Shown here: positions 47,073-57,584 of the stretch, piece by piece
Layout: each line of letters begins with the position of its first letter
Numbering within the stretch: the first letter of the stretch is position 1
Origin: Novosphingobium sp. B1
GTDB taxonomy: Bacteria; Pseudomonadota; Alphaproteobacteria; Sphingomonadales; Sphingomonadaceae
Direction of reading: 5' to 3'
Assembly (NCBI RefSeq): GCF_900176395.1
Contig: NZ_FWXL01000002.1
Coordinates: 310,001-374,000, forward strand
DNA: 64,000 nucleotides
The notes under the pieces: model-generated
Told to the model about the DNA's origin: nothing
Seen by the model: the letters and a program-made list of their open reading frames with translations, nothing else
Databases searched by the model: none
Made by a program: the position numbers and the translations under genes

Positions 47073-47122
47073 GCGAAGACGGCGCAATGGCCCGCAGTTA
47101 TCCGGCAGATGCCAATCATTCG

Positions 47123-48439
47123 TCAGCCGCGAAGGGTGTGGCCGTGCTTCTCGTGATGGCGCTTCACGAAGCCGATGAACGCCTTCTGCCAATTCGCAGG
47201 CAATCGTGCCGCATCGGCGTTGACCCACTTTTCAAATTCGGCATGGAGCGCATGAAGGTCCCAGCCGGGGCAGGTTTCGCGCAAGTGCGCAATCGTCTCA
47301 TCAGCCATGAAGCCACGCGTAGCATTGTCGCTAAGGCCCTTCACCGTCTTGCGGATCAGCGAAGTCACGTCGACAGTCGCCGTCTTGGCGGCAGGTTTCA
47401 TCTGGTGTTTCCCCGGGGAAACACGCTTTGCACCGCTGCTTCCCGGTGTCGCCGAAGCAGCGACCGGGACGCTTTGCTGGGCAGTCGTAGCCCCCCTGCC
47501 CTGCACAGGCAACGCTGGTTCGGCTCCGTCCTTGCCGTCTATGCGTCGCATCCGCAGCATCGGCTCGCCGCCCTTGGCCGTCTCGACGCTGAGGCCATAT
47601 CCCGGCAGCGCATCCTTTTCGGCGAGCTTCAGGATCTCGAACTTGAAGCGACGATATTCGCCTTCCGCGCCCGATTTCTCGAACAGCGTCGGCATGGAGA
47701 TGGCAAAGCCCTCTTCGCCTGCTCCGCCCGCATGCTTGCGCGCCACCTTGTAAAGCCACCGTTCGCGGCCACCGGTGATGTCGAAATAGGCGCGGTCGAT
47801 GGAGAGCACGCCGCCCTTCATCATCACGCCTTCCCAGAACCAGTTCGAAAGCTCGATCGTCATCCCGCGCGAACGCTCAGTCTTCTCATCGACGAGCTGT
47901 GTCCAGCCATCGAGCCATGAGAAAGTGGCCTCGCGCCGGTTCTCCGCACGGATATTGGTCTTGATCGTGGTCGCCACCAGACGGTCGAGCGCTTGCCCGA
48001 GCAATTCGTAGGCGCGGCCCGTGGTAGGTCTCCCGATGGCCCGGAGCAGGTCGTAGGGCATCAGGTTCAATTTGCGCGGAACGTCGTTCACGCCGCGCCG
48101 CGCCATGTCGGCGAGGACGCTGGCGCAGTAGATCAGGATATCGGCGTCCCAGATCGTTGCCATGCCGTATTCGGGGCTGGCCGATACGTGGACCCACAGC
48201 TTGCCGTCGGGCGAGGTGTAATCGATCGGCTTGATCCGCTTGGACTTGGCGAGGCTGAAGAAGGGGCGCTCCATCATCTCGCGTTGATCGCGCATCGGCA
48301 TGTCCGCCACGTAGGGCAGGAACAGGTCGAACTGGTCGCCGCCCTGACCCTTACGGGTTGGCGTTTGCGGCTGGGGCGGGGCAGGGCGGGCGCGCGTCAA
48401 GGAACGGGTGCTTTCGTAGATGTTTCCCCGGGGAAACAC
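47123..48439 (-). CDS. repA: Replication initiator RepA (RPA family)
   Basis: A protein of up to 438 residues that would bind the iterons and start replication of this replicon. The N-terminal block DQFDLFLPYVADMPMRDQRE followed by MMERPFFSLAKSKR is the signature of the alphaproteobacterial plasmid RepA/RPA family; winged-helix regions follow (GRPTTGRAYELLGQALDRLV; SIDRAYFDITGGRERWLYK). A Lys/Ala-rich linker of about 60 residues (about 315-375) precedes a C-terminal segment with WDLHALHAEFEKW. The start is unclear: the only upstream codon is a GTG at 48439, inside a parS-like palindrome and without a ribosome site, so the true start may be an internal codon before DQFDLF. Another palindrome copy lies inside the linker. 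Origin iterons lie just beyond the stop. Confidence 0.92.
   Translation of the reverse strand: MFPRGNIYESTRSLTRARPAPPQPQTPTRKGQGGDQFDLFLPYVADMPMRDQREMMERPFFSLAKSKRIKPIDYTSPDGKLWVHVSASPEYGMATIWDADILIYCASVLADMARRGVNDVPRKLNLMPYDLLRAIGRPTTGRAYELLGQALDRLVATTIKTNIRAENRREATFSWLDGWTQLVDEKTERSRGMTIELSNWFWEGVMMKGGVLSIDRAYFDITGGRERWLYKVARKHAGGAGEEGFAISMPTLFEKSGAEGEYRRFKFEILKLAEKDALPGYGLSVETAKGGEPMLRMRRIDGKDGAEPALPVQGRGATTAQQSVPVAASATPGSSGAKRVSPGKHQMKPAAKTATVDVTSLIRKTVKGLSDNATRGFMADETIAHLRETCPGWDLHALHAEFEKWVNADAARLPANWQKAFIGFVKRHHEKHGHTLRG
47406..47423. repeat. parS-like palindrome inside repA
   Basis: TGTTTCCCCGGGGAAACA, identical to the four copies upstream of repA, here embedded in the linker-coding part of the gene where it encodes VSPGKH. 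It is a perfect 18-bp palindrome. Confidence 0.8.
48421..48438. repeat. parS-like palindrome at the repA start
   Basis: Perfect TGTTTCCCCGGGGAAACA. It overlaps the candidate GTG start of repA, so ParB bound here could repress repA or link partition to replication. Confidence 0.8.
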
Positions 48440-48475
48440 CGTTGCAGGGGATGTCTGTCAGAGATGGGTTGGCAA

Positions 48476-48493
48476 TGTTTCCCCGGGGAAACA
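48476..48493. repeat. parS-like palindrome
   Basis: Second upstream copy of the same perfect 18-bp palindrome, 55 bp from the copy at the repA start. Confidence 0.8.
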
Positions 48494-48655
48494 CGGCGTT
48501 CCACGCGAAATCTTATGTACCGCGCGCCTACAAACGTCGGGGAGGCGGTAAGAGGGCCGGATTGGATAGCAGCGCATGCGGAATCCCTTGCCCGGCGGGG
48601 AAGGGGGGCGGAAATCCGTTTGCAGCTGTCAAATGGTTCGATGCCCTGGAGCCGA

Positions 48656-48673
48656 TGTTTCCCCGGGGAAACA
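48656..48673. repeat. parS-like palindrome
   Basis: Third upstream copy, 180 bp from the previous one, in the 367-bp gap between parB and repA, which holds no other gene I can see. Confidence 0.8.
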
Positions 48674-48723
48674 TCCGTGACTGGTGACCGGGCGGCGCGC
48701 CGGGGCGGGGAAGGGGACAAGCA

Positions 48724-48741
48724 TGTTTCCCCGGGGAAACA
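48724..48741. repeat. parS-like palindrome nearest parB
   Basis: Fourth upstream copy, 68 bp from the third and 66 bp beyond the parB stop codon, the usual location of a centromere after a parAB operon. Confidence 0.8.
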
Positions 48742-48806
48742 TCCGGAAAGGGAGGCTGGCAGGCCCTGATATCTATGCCGCTTGATGTTCCTCCCCCCGC
48801 CTCGCA

Positions 48807-49904
48807 TCAGAGCAGGACGCTCCGCCCCTGCTGCTCGAGATCGTACATCGCCTCGCGAACGAGATCGAGCAGGGCATCGAGATGCAGGCCGGACCCTGCG
48901 TGGAAGCGGACCGTCACGCCTTGGCGATTGATCGAACGCAGCGTCGCTGCCGGACGGCCGCCCCGACCGGTGATGACGATCTCGCGCGGCTGCGCTTCAT
49001 CGGCCTGCGATGGCTGGCGCGCTGACAGCAGCCGCGAGATGACCTCGTTGGCGGCAATCGCCGGATCACCAGCCTTGCGCCGCTCGTCCTGCAGCCGGGC
49101 CAGAGCCTTGGCCTCGCGCAGGATTGCCGGGGCGAGTTCGCGATTGTCGAGCATCTGGGCGAGGGGATAGGCAGGCTTGAGCTGGACATCGGCCGGACTG
49201 GCGAAGGCCGAAACCACCGCATCGGGAAGGCTCGCAACCTTGAGCATCTTCGAGAGCCAGCCCTTTGACAGGTTGAGGCGCTCGGCCATGCGGGTCATGT
49301 AGTTGCCGTAGTGATCGTGGAGCGCCTGGGCATAGTTTCGCGCGCGTTCCAGGTCCGACACGTCCTTGCGGGCGCGGTTTTCGAGGTCAGCCAGCCGGAA
49401 GGCGGCTTCATCATCCAGTTGGGCAACTTGCGCCACGAACTGCATGTCGGGATAGGAATGCTTGCGCAGCCACGAGATGGACCAGTGGCGGCGGGTGCCG
49501 GCGATGACCTCGAAATCGTGGTTCGGGTCACCATCGATACGGCGGACCACTGCCGGCACCTTCTGGCCGCCTTCGGCAATGATCGAATCGATCAGTTCGC
49601 GGCACGAATCGACAGTAAGGTGTTCGTAAGAGCGGGCATTGCCCGTCCACACGCGCACCCGCGCCGGGTCGAGCAGAAGCTGCGTGACCTGGCGCACCTC
49701 GCCGCTGGCGACGCGGGCCAGCGCACTTTCGCGGCCGAGAAGGGTCGTGCCGCGAAGGCGTTCGTTGCGTGCCGGGGCAGGGGGCGGAGCAGGCGCTTCG
49801 CTCTCCGCTTCAATTGCTGCGGAAGGGGTAACTTCCGCCTTTGTTTCAAGCGCTTCCTCATCTGCCAGCAGGCTTGCGAGATAATCGGATTGCTTACGCG
49901 CCAT
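48807..49904 (-). CDS. parB: Partition protein ParB
   Basis: A 365-residue centromere-binding protein. After a low-complexity Ala/Pro/Glu linker (about 20-48) comes the ParB N-terminal nucleotide-binding domain with the arginine-patch motif IAGTRRHW (about 134-141), then the helix-turn-helix DNA-binding domain (about 205-222; MAERLNLSKGWLSKML) and a C-terminal dimerisation part. It lies 83 bp after parA on the same strand and just before the cluster of 18-bp palindromes that are its likely targets. The divergent central sequence of those palindromes from chromosomal parS fits a dedicated plasmid-type ParB. Confidence 0.93.
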   Translation of the reverse strand: MARKQSDYLASLLADEEALETKAEVTPSAAIEAESEAPAPPPAPARNERLRGTTLLGRESALARVASGEVRQVTQLLLDPARVRVWTGNARSYEHLTVDSCRELIDSIIAEGGQKVPAVVRRIDGDPNHDFEVIAGTRRHWSISWLRKHSYPDMQFVAQVAQLDDEAAFRLADLENRARKDVSDLERARNYAQALHDHYGNYMTRMAERLNLSKGWLSKMLKVASLPDAVVSAFASPADVQLKPAYPLAQMLDNRELAPAILREAKALARLQDERRKAGDPAIAANEVISRLLSARQPSQADEAQPREIVITGRGGRPAATLRSINRQGVTVRFHAGSGLHLDALLDLVREAMYDLEQQGRSVLL

Positions 49905-49987
49905 AAGTCACCTCGTTCGAAAAGGCGCGGAACATAAAGTGAACGATTGCCTGTAGGAAAGATGTTTCCAATGCGCCGGCCATAAGG

Positions 49988-51190
49988 TCAGGCATGGATC
50001 ACGTCCTCTTCCCTCGCCGGAGCGACGCGGCCCCAGCCGGCGCGGACGAGCTGTTCGATTTGTCCCATCGCCTCGTCAAGGTTGGCGCGGCAGCGTTTGT
50101 GCGTGCGCGGGGTGCCGATCGGCTTTTCCAGTTCGTAGACCGTCATCATGCGAAGGGCCGCATGGCTGATCTCGGCGCTTTCGAGGATGGGGACGGGTAG
50201 CAGCGCAGGGCCGAATGTCTGCTCCATGATGGTGCGGACCATTTCGTGCGAAGGATCGCCGCCATCGAATTTCGAGCAGATCAGCCGGACGAAGCTGTAG
50301 TCAACCGCGATGCCAGCTTCGATGAGCTGGGCGATAACCTGGTCCATCATCGAGAGGAACTGCACGGTAGAGCAGAAATCGGGCGTGGTGGCGGCCAGCG
50401 GGACGAGTAGCGCGTTGGCTGCCTGCATCACCGCCAGCGAGATCGTGCCGAGCGCGGGTGGTGGATCGAGGATCACCACGTCGTAATCGCGGGCCATGTC
50501 GAGCAGCCCGGCCTTCAATTTGCGAAAGCGCGCGGCGAGCACCGATTGCCCGTCAGAGCCAGCAGCGGCCAGTTCGTATTCGACATCGAACAGTTCGAGG
50601 TTCGACGGGATCAGGTCGACATTGGGCCACGGCGTGCGCTTGACCGCGTAGAGCAGGTCGGTCTGGGTCGGGTCGATCGAAAGATAGGGATAAAGCGTTT
50701 CGTCGCGGGTGATGTTGAAATGCGGATTGAAGCCGAACAGTGTCGTCGTCGTCGCCTGGCTGTCGCAATCCACGACCAGCACGCGATAGCCCTGGACCGC
50801 GAAGTAATGGGCAAGGTGAGTGGTCACGGTGGACTTGCCGACGCCGCCCTTGAAGTTCTGCACGGCGATGATCGCCGGAACGTCGAGCGGGGCGCGGGCA
50901 GGGGAGGCGCCGAGCACTTCGCGCATGTGCATCAGCTCTTCCATCGAATAGCCCAGCCGCCGCCCGTTTTCACCCGAAGGGGGCGGGGGCAGGCGGCCAT
51001 CGTCTTCGGCCATGCGGATGCGATTCGTCGAGCAGCCGAGCAACTGTGCGGCCTCGGCGATTCCGACACGGACGTTGAGTCCCTTGCGACTGTCTGGCAG
51101 GAAAGCCTTGCGGCGCAGGCGCTCGATCATCTTCTCGCCAGCTGAGGCAAGATCGCCGATCTGGCTGACTATTGAATTCTGATCCGACAT
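49988..51190 (-). CDS. parA: Partition ATPase ParA, type Ia
   Basis: A 400-residue ATPase that positions the replicon with ParB. The deviant Walker A QNFKGGVGKST (about 111-121), Walker A' VLVVDCDSQA and Walker B DVVILDPPPAL are intact. The first 100 residues hold a MerR-like helix-turn-helix (VGIAEAAQLLGCSTNRIRMA, about 42-61), marking the larger type Ia class that represses its own operon. It is the first gene of parAB. Two TGTTTG repeats one helical turn apart lie just upstream of the ATG and are candidate autorepression sites. Confidence 0.94.
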   Translation of the reverse strand: MSDQNSIVSQIGDLASAGEKMIERLRRKAFLPDSRKGLNVRVGIAEAAQLLGCSTNRIRMAEDDGRLPPPPSGENGRRLGYSMEELMHMREVLGASPARAPLDVPAIIAVQNFKGGVGKSTVTTHLAHYFAVQGYRVLVVDCDSQATTTTLFGFNPHFNITRDETLYPYLSIDPTQTDLLYAVKRTPWPNVDLIPSNLELFDVEYELAAAGSDGQSVLAARFRKLKAGLLDMARDYDVVILDPPPALGTISLAVMQAANALLVPLAATTPDFCSTVQFLSMMDQVIAQLIEAGIAVDYSFVRLICSKFDGGDPSHEMVRTIMEQTFGPALLPVPILESAEISHAALRMMTVYELEKPIGTPRTHKRCRANLDEAMGQIEQLVRAGWGRVAPAREEDVIHA

Positions 51191-51198
51191 CGCCCGCC

Positions 51199-51214
51199 TG
51201 TTTGAAGGTGTTTG
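51199..51214. promoter_or_regulatory. TGTTTG direct repeat before parA
   Basis: TGTTTG at 51199-51204 and 51209-51214, exactly 10 bp apart and beginning 8 bp before the parA start codon. Placement suits a ParA operator; the hexamer also resembles the TGTTTC arm of the palindromes. Confidence 0.35.
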
Positions 51215-51291
51215 GCGGCGTGGCTAACAGAATTCCTTCATTTGCGCAATCGCATGACGGTGATGTTTCAATCTTTGCGACGGGTTGCGTT

Positions 51292-53112
51292 TCAGGCGCG
51301 CCGGCGCTCGTCCGTCATCATGCCGCCGGTGTCGAGCCACCTTGCGGCAAGATCGCTGGCAACCATGGCCCGGCCATAGCGGAAGCCCTGCGCCTCGTTG
51401 CAGCCGAGTTTGCGCAGGACCTGCTCCTGGGCCTGGGTTTCCACGCCTTCGGCGATCACTTCGAGGCCCAGTTCCCTTGCCATGACGGCGACGGCGCGGA
51501 CAATCGCGGCATCGGCTTCGACCCGATCGATCTGCGCCACGAAGCTGCGGTCGATCTTGAGGCGATCGAGAGGGAAGCGGCGCAGCAGGCTGAGCGAGGC
51601 GAAGCCCGTGCCGAAATCGTCGAAGGCGATGTGCACGCCCATCGCCCTGATCCGCTCCAGCACGCGCGAGGCGTGATCGTTCTGGCGCAGCACGGTGTTT
51701 TCAGTGACTTCGATCTCGAGCATTTCGGGGGCGATGTCGTGGGACGCAAGGGCTGCGGTGATCACGCCGGGCAGGCGATCGCTGCGCAGTTGCGCGGCGA
51801 AGAGATTGACGCCCATGCGCACGTGACCCAGCCCCATCTCGCGCCAATGCGCGGCTGTGCGGCAGGCCTGGGCGATGATCCAGTCCCCGGCCTCCTCGGC
51901 CAGGGTGCTGTCCTCGAGCACCGAGATGAAGGCATCGGGATGGAGCAGGCCCAACTCTGGATGGTTCCAGCGCAACAGGGCCTCGACGCCGCGCAACTCG
52001 CCGGTCGCCAGCGAAACCTGGGGCTGGAACCACATTTCGAGTTCGCCCTCGGGAAGGGCGCGGCGCAGTTCGAGGCCGAGGCGGTGGCGCTGTTCGGAGC
52101 GGTTCTGCATGGCGGGGACGAAAAAACGCCGCATGCTGCCACCCGCCGCCTTGGCGCTGTAAAGCGCCAGATCGGCGTGGGCGAGCAATTGCTCCACGGT
52201 CAGCGCACGGTCGGCAGGTCCCGGCACATCGGTCGGCGGCGTCTCCAACCGTCGCTCGGACAGCGAGACAAGGCTGGATGGCACGCCTTCGCCACCCGGA
52301 GCTTCGCCCGTACCGGCAAAAAGGGCGATGCCAAGGCTGGTCTCGACGAAAAGATGCTGGCCGGCCACGTCGAAAGGAGCCTTGAGGCAATCGAACAGCG
52401 CCGTGGCTGACCGGTCTGCCGCGAGCGGATCGGCGCAGTTGGGCAGGATGACCGCGAATTCATCGCCGCCAAGACGCGCCACCATGTTGTCGCCACCGAC
52501 TGCGCCGCTCAGCCGCCGGCCCACCATGGCCAGAAGGCTATCGCCGACGCTGTGGCCGAGCGTATCGTTGATGTGCTTGAACCCGTCGAGATCGAGCAGC
52601 AGGAGCGCGCACGGGGTGCCGGCGCCGTCGTTGCTGCCGATGAGTTCGGCAAGGCGCGCCTGCAGCGCATGGCGGTTGGGCAGCGACGTTAGCGTATCGC
52701 AATGTGCAAGGTGTTCAAGCCGGCGGGTGGCTTCCTGGCGATCGGTGATGTCGCGGATCAGCGCGCCGAACATGCGCTGCCCGTCCTCGTTCCACGTCGA
52801 TAGCGAGAGGTCGACGGGGATTTCGTGGCCCTCGGCATGAAGCGCAAGGATCTCGACCGCGTTGCCGGCAAGGCGCGAGCGGCCGCTGCGCACCACGCGC
52901 GACAGGCCTGCGTGATGGGCGTCGCGATGGCGTTCGGGAATGATAAGCGAAAGCGGCTGGCCGATGGCCTGTTCGGCGCTGTAGCCGAAGAGCGCCTCGG
53001 CTGCAGAGTTCCAGGAGACGATCAGGTTGTCTGGCCCGGCGCAGATCGCCGCGGTGGACGAGCCAGCAAGCATCTGCGCGAAACGTCCCTTGCGCTGCCC
53101 TGCCGTTTCCAA
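51292..53112 (-). CDS. PAS-GGDEF-EAL cyclic-di-GMP enzyme
   Basis: A 606-residue cytoplasmic signalling protein. PAS domain (about 12-125; LIVSWNSAAEALFGYSAEQA), GGDEF domain (about 130-325; RLGGDEFAV, Gly215-Phe219) and EAL domain (about 345-595) with Glu377 in VEALLRW, plus TENTVL, FDDFGTGF, KIDRSF and AEGVET; both active sites look intact, so it could make and break cyclic di-GMP. The GGDEF domain has an extra loop of about 40 residues (about 266-305). The start is a TTG at 53112, chosen because GAGGAG lies seven bases upstream. No membrane segment is present. It stands between parA and the efflux operon. Confidence 0.92.
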   Translation of the reverse strand: METAGQRKGRFAQMLAGSSTAAICAGPDNLIVSWNSAAEALFGYSAEQAIGQPLSLIIPERHRDAHHAGLSRVVRSGRSRLAGNAVEILALHAEGHEIPVDLSLSTWNEDGQRMFGALIRDITDRQEATRRLEHLAHCDTLTSLPNRHALQARLAELIGSNDGAGTPCALLLLDLDGFKHINDTLGHSVGDSLLAMVGRRLSGAVGGDNMVARLGGDEFAVILPNCADPLAADRSATALFDCLKAPFDVAGQHLFVETSLGIALFAGTGEAPGGEGVPSSLVSLSERRLETPPTDVPGPADRALTVEQLLAHADLALYSAKAAGGSMRRFFVPAMQNRSEQRHRLGLELRRALPEGELEMWFQPQVSLATGELRGVEALLRWNHPELGLLHPDAFISVLEDSTLAEEAGDWIIAQACRTAAHWREMGLGHVRMGVNLFAAQLRSDRLPGVITAALASHDIAPEMLEIEVTENTVLRQNDHASRVLERIRAMGVHIAFDDFGTGFASLSLLRRFPLDRLKIDRSFVAQIDRVEADAAIVRAVAVMARELGLEVIAEGVETQAQEQVLRKLGCNEAQGFRYGRAMVASDLAARWLDTGGMMTDERRRA

Positions 53113-53289
53113 AGCGGTACTCCTCGACGCGGACCGGACGTGACAAACGCGCTCGGCTGGATGCAGATCACTAAGCCTCAGCGGTTAACATGTTGCGCGA
53201 TAAGCGATTATCGGTGCTAGCCACCGGATAACTACTTAGACGGCACACCGTAAAACCCGAGCAATCGCCCGCAAGGCCGCACAAGCCGG

Positions 53290-53314
53290 GGAACCGGCAG
53301 TCCGGCATGACGTT
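53290..53314 (+). promoter_or_regulatory. EcfG-type general stress promoter before the efflux operon
   Basis: GGAAC (53290-53294), 16 bp, then CGTT (53311-53314) matches the alphaproteobacterial EcfG consensus GGAAC-N16/17-CGTT exactly, on the coding strand and 95 bp before the transporter start codon. Confidence 0.55.
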
Positions 53315-53408
53315 TGGCGCGAGGGGCGCCTTCATCCGTTTCGGTTCTTCCTGTGCCGCCGGGAAGTTTCGACGGACCGGCATTTGCCCCGGATTCAAGG
53401 GGACATGC

Positions 53409-55123
<1,715 letters not shown>

Positions 55124-55127
<4 letters not shown>

Positions 55128-56197
55128 GCGAGACCGATGCAGCCCCTGCCGATGGCTGGAAGCCGCCGCGCCCCAATCGTGGCCGGCTGGCGCTGATTGC
55201 ACTGGCCGTGCTCGGCGCGGTGGTGGCGGTGCTCTATGCCTGGCACCTGCCGCCGTTTGCGGGCCTCTCGCAATCGACCGACAACGCCTATGTCCGAGGC
55301 AAGACGACGGTGATTTCCCCGCAGGTCAGCGGCTATGTCACGCAAGTCTTCGTCAAGGACTTTGCGCGGGTGAAGAAGGGGCAGGCGATCGCGGTGATCG
55401 ACCAGCGCCAGTACAAGGCCAAGGTCGAACAGGCCCGCGCCAACCTTGCCGCTCAGGAAGCCTCGCTCGCCAATTCGCAGCAGAGCGAGCGATCGCGCAA
55501 GGCGGCGCTGGGCGGGCAGGATGCAGCAATTGCCAGTGCGCAGGCCAACCTTGCCAAGGCCCGGGCAGACATGGCGCGCGCATCGGCGCTGGTCGGCGAT
55601 GGCTCCATCTCCGAACGCGAGCGCGACCAGACCCGCGCCGCGCTGCTGGCGGCAGAGGCGAGCGTGCGGCAGGCACAGGCCGCGCGCGGGGTGGGCGAGC
55701 AGGACGTCAAGAGCGTGATCGTCGGGCGCGGCGGACTTGCCGCCTCGGTCGAGGCAGCGCGGGCGCAGTTGCACGCGGCGGAAGTCGATCTCGAAAATAC
55801 CGTGATCCGCGCGCCCGAGGACGGGCAGCTTTCCGAAGTGGGCGTGAGACTGGGCGCGTTCGTCACGGCGGGCACGCAGCTGCTGTTCCTGGTGCCCGAC
55901 GAGATCTGGGTGATCGCCAATTTCAAGGAAGCGCAGACTGCGCGCATGGCGGTGGGCCAGCCGGCGAAGTTCAGCGTGGATGCGCTGGCGGGTGAGGAAC
56001 TGACCGGGCGGGTGGAGAACATTGCGCCGGCAGCAGGTTCGGAATTCGCGGTGCTCAAGGCGGACAATGCCACCGGCAACTTCGTCAAGGTGGCGCAGCG
56101 GATCGCGGTGCGGATCAGGGTCGATCCGGGGCAGCCGCTGGCGAAGCGCTTGCGGCCCGGGATGTCGGTCGAAGCGCGCGTGGATACGGGTCAATGA
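55124..56197 (+). CDS. Membrane-fusion protein, EmrA/HlyD type
   Basis: A 357-residue periplasmic adaptor. One N-terminal membrane anchor (about 22-44; LALIALAVLGAVVAVLYAW), lipoyl-like motif QSTDNAYVRGKTTVISPQVS, a long alpha-helical hairpin rich in Ala/Gln (about 95-205), then the second half of the lipoyl domain (DLENTVIRAPEDGQLS) and a beta-barrel domain. It joins the EmrB-type pump to the NodT-type channel; both flanking genes overlap it by four bases. Confidence 0.92.
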
Positions 56198-57579
56198 GGC
56201 GGCTTGGTCTTGTCGGGCTGGTGCTGCTGGCAGGCTGTGCCGGGCCGCAGGTGAAAACCGCGCAAGTGCCGCCGGTCGAGGCGCCGGATGCGTTCCGCGT
56301 CGATCTGGGACCGGGCGTGCCGGTGACGGCAGACTGGTGGCGCAGCTTTGGCGATCCGCAACTGGCGGCGCTGGTAAAGGAAGCACTGGCGCGCAATGCC
56401 GACATCAATATCGCTGCAGCCCGCGTGCGCGAGGCGCGGGCCCAGCAGGATCTGGCACGCTCGGCCATGCTGCCTTCGCTCGACGCGGCGCTGGGGGCGA
56501 CGGATTCGCGCACGATCAGCCCGTTCGGCACGCCCGTGGTGCAGCGCGCGGCGCAGCCACAGTTGCAGGCAGCGTGGGAAGTGGACCTGTTCGGGCGGCT
56601 TTCGGACCAGGTCAGCGCGGCGCGATCCGGATGGCTGGCGAGCCAGGCGGCGCGTGATGCAGCGCGGCTGTCGGTCACTTCGGCCACGGCCAATGCCTAT
56701 GTCACGCTGCTGGCGCTGGATGACCGGCTGGCGCTGGCGCAGCGCACGGCGCAAATCCGCAAGGGATCGCGCGATCTGATCAAGCGCCGTGTGGACGTTG
56801 GCTATTCCCCCAAGCTGGAATTGCAGCAGGCCGAGGTCGATTATCAGGCGGCGCTGGCGCTGGTGCCTGCGCTGGAGCAGGCGCGGGCCAAGGCGGAGAA
56901 CGCCCTCAGCGTGCTGGCAGGGCGCGTGCCGGGGCCGGTCGAGCGGGCCGAGGGACTGGCCGCGCTGACCAAGCCGCCAGTGCCTGAGGCTCTGCCGTCC
57001 GAACTGCTGCGCAGGCGGCCCGATGTGGCGCAGGCGGAATATCAGCTGGCAGCGACCGACAGCAATCTGGCGGCGGCGCGCAAGCGCTTCCTCCCATCGC
57101 TCAGGCTTTCGGCGTCGGCGGGCGTCGCGTTCTCGAACCTGCTCGCCAACCCCGTGGGACTGTGGTCGATCGGCGGGAGCATTCTGGCGCCGCTGTTCGA
57201 AGGCGGGCGCCTGCGCGCCGGGGCGGAAGTGGCAGGCGCGCAGCGCGATGCGGCGGCCTTTGCCTATCGCAAGGCGGCGCTGACGGCGTTTCGCGAGGTC
57301 AACGATGCGCTGGCTTCGGTCGATGGACTGGACCGGCAGGTCCTGATCCAGACCGCGCAGCGCGATGCCTTGGCCGAGGCCTATCGGCTTTCGAGCAACC
57401 GCTATCGCGAGGGCTATTCGCCGCTGCTCGAACAACTCGATACGCAGCGCGGGCTGCTGAGCGCGGAACTGGCGTTGATCCAGACGCGCAGCGACGCGCT
57501 GGCCGCGCGGGTCAGCCTTTATCAGGCGCTGGGCGGTGGCTGGAATGCCGAGGCGCTGGCAACGGCGAACGACAGGTGA
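56194..57579 (+). CDS. Outer-membrane efflux channel lipoprotein, NodT/TolC family
   Basis: A 461-residue outer-membrane factor. The lipobox LLAGC follows a short signal (MRRLGLVGLVLLAGC), so it is lipidated. Two TolC-type repeats of long helices (about 70-240 and 280-450; AALVKEALARNADINIAAAR; ELLRRRPDVAQAEYQLAATD) form the trimeric channel. It overlaps the preceding gene by ATGA and completes the pump. Confidence 0.93.
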   Translation: MRRLGLVGLVLLAGCAGPQVKTAQVPPVEAPDAFRVDLGPGVPVTADWWRSFGDPQLAALVKEALARNADINIAAARVREARAQQDLARSAMLPSLDAALGATDSRTISPFGTPVVQRAAQPQLQAAWEVDLFGRLSDQVSAARSGWLASQAARDAARLSVTSATANAYVTLLALDDRLALAQRTAQIRKGSRDLIKRRVDVGYSPKLELQQAEVDYQAALALVPALEQARAKAENALSVLAGRVPGPVERAEGLAALTKPPVPEALPSELLRRRPDVAQAEYQLAATDSNLAAARKRFLPSLRLSASAGVAFSNLLANPVGLWSIGGSILAPLFEGGRLRAGAEVAGAQRDAAAFAYRKAALTAFREVNDALASVDGLDRQVLIQTAQRDALAEAYRLSSNRYREGYSPLLEQLDTQRGLLSAELALIQTRSDALAARVSLYQALGGGWNAEALATANDR

Positions 57580-57584
57580 GCGCG

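Larger units (their letters stand above)
46624..47122. other. Putative replication origin (oriV) region
   Basis: This 499-bp non-coding region lies between the hypothetical gene and the end of repA. It holds, in order, a comparatively A+T-rich stretch with two GAGTTAGA-type repeats (about 46676-46712) that could be the unwinding element, five direct 22-bp iterons (46770-46889), one weak DnaA-box-like sequence (TTGTCCACC on the minus strand, 46963-46971) and two iterons in inverted orientation (47008-47029 and 47051-47072). The arrangement is that of an iteron-controlled plasmid origin. Confidence 0.75.

Noticed and set aside
46780..47178. Open frames running through the iterons
   Set aside because: Their sequence is explained by the 22-bp repeats and origin; no ribosome site or domain.
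48421..48741. CRISPR array
   Set aside because: Repeats are only 18 bp, perfectly palindromic and irregularly spaced (55, 180 and 68 bp), next to parB and repA; they are centromere-like sites.
53198..53213. Inverted repeat CGATAA-GCGA-TTATCG upstream of the efflux operon
   Set aside because: Arms of only 6 bp, with a second overlapping short repeat next to it; could be an operator but chance is not excluded and no regulator gene is adjacent.
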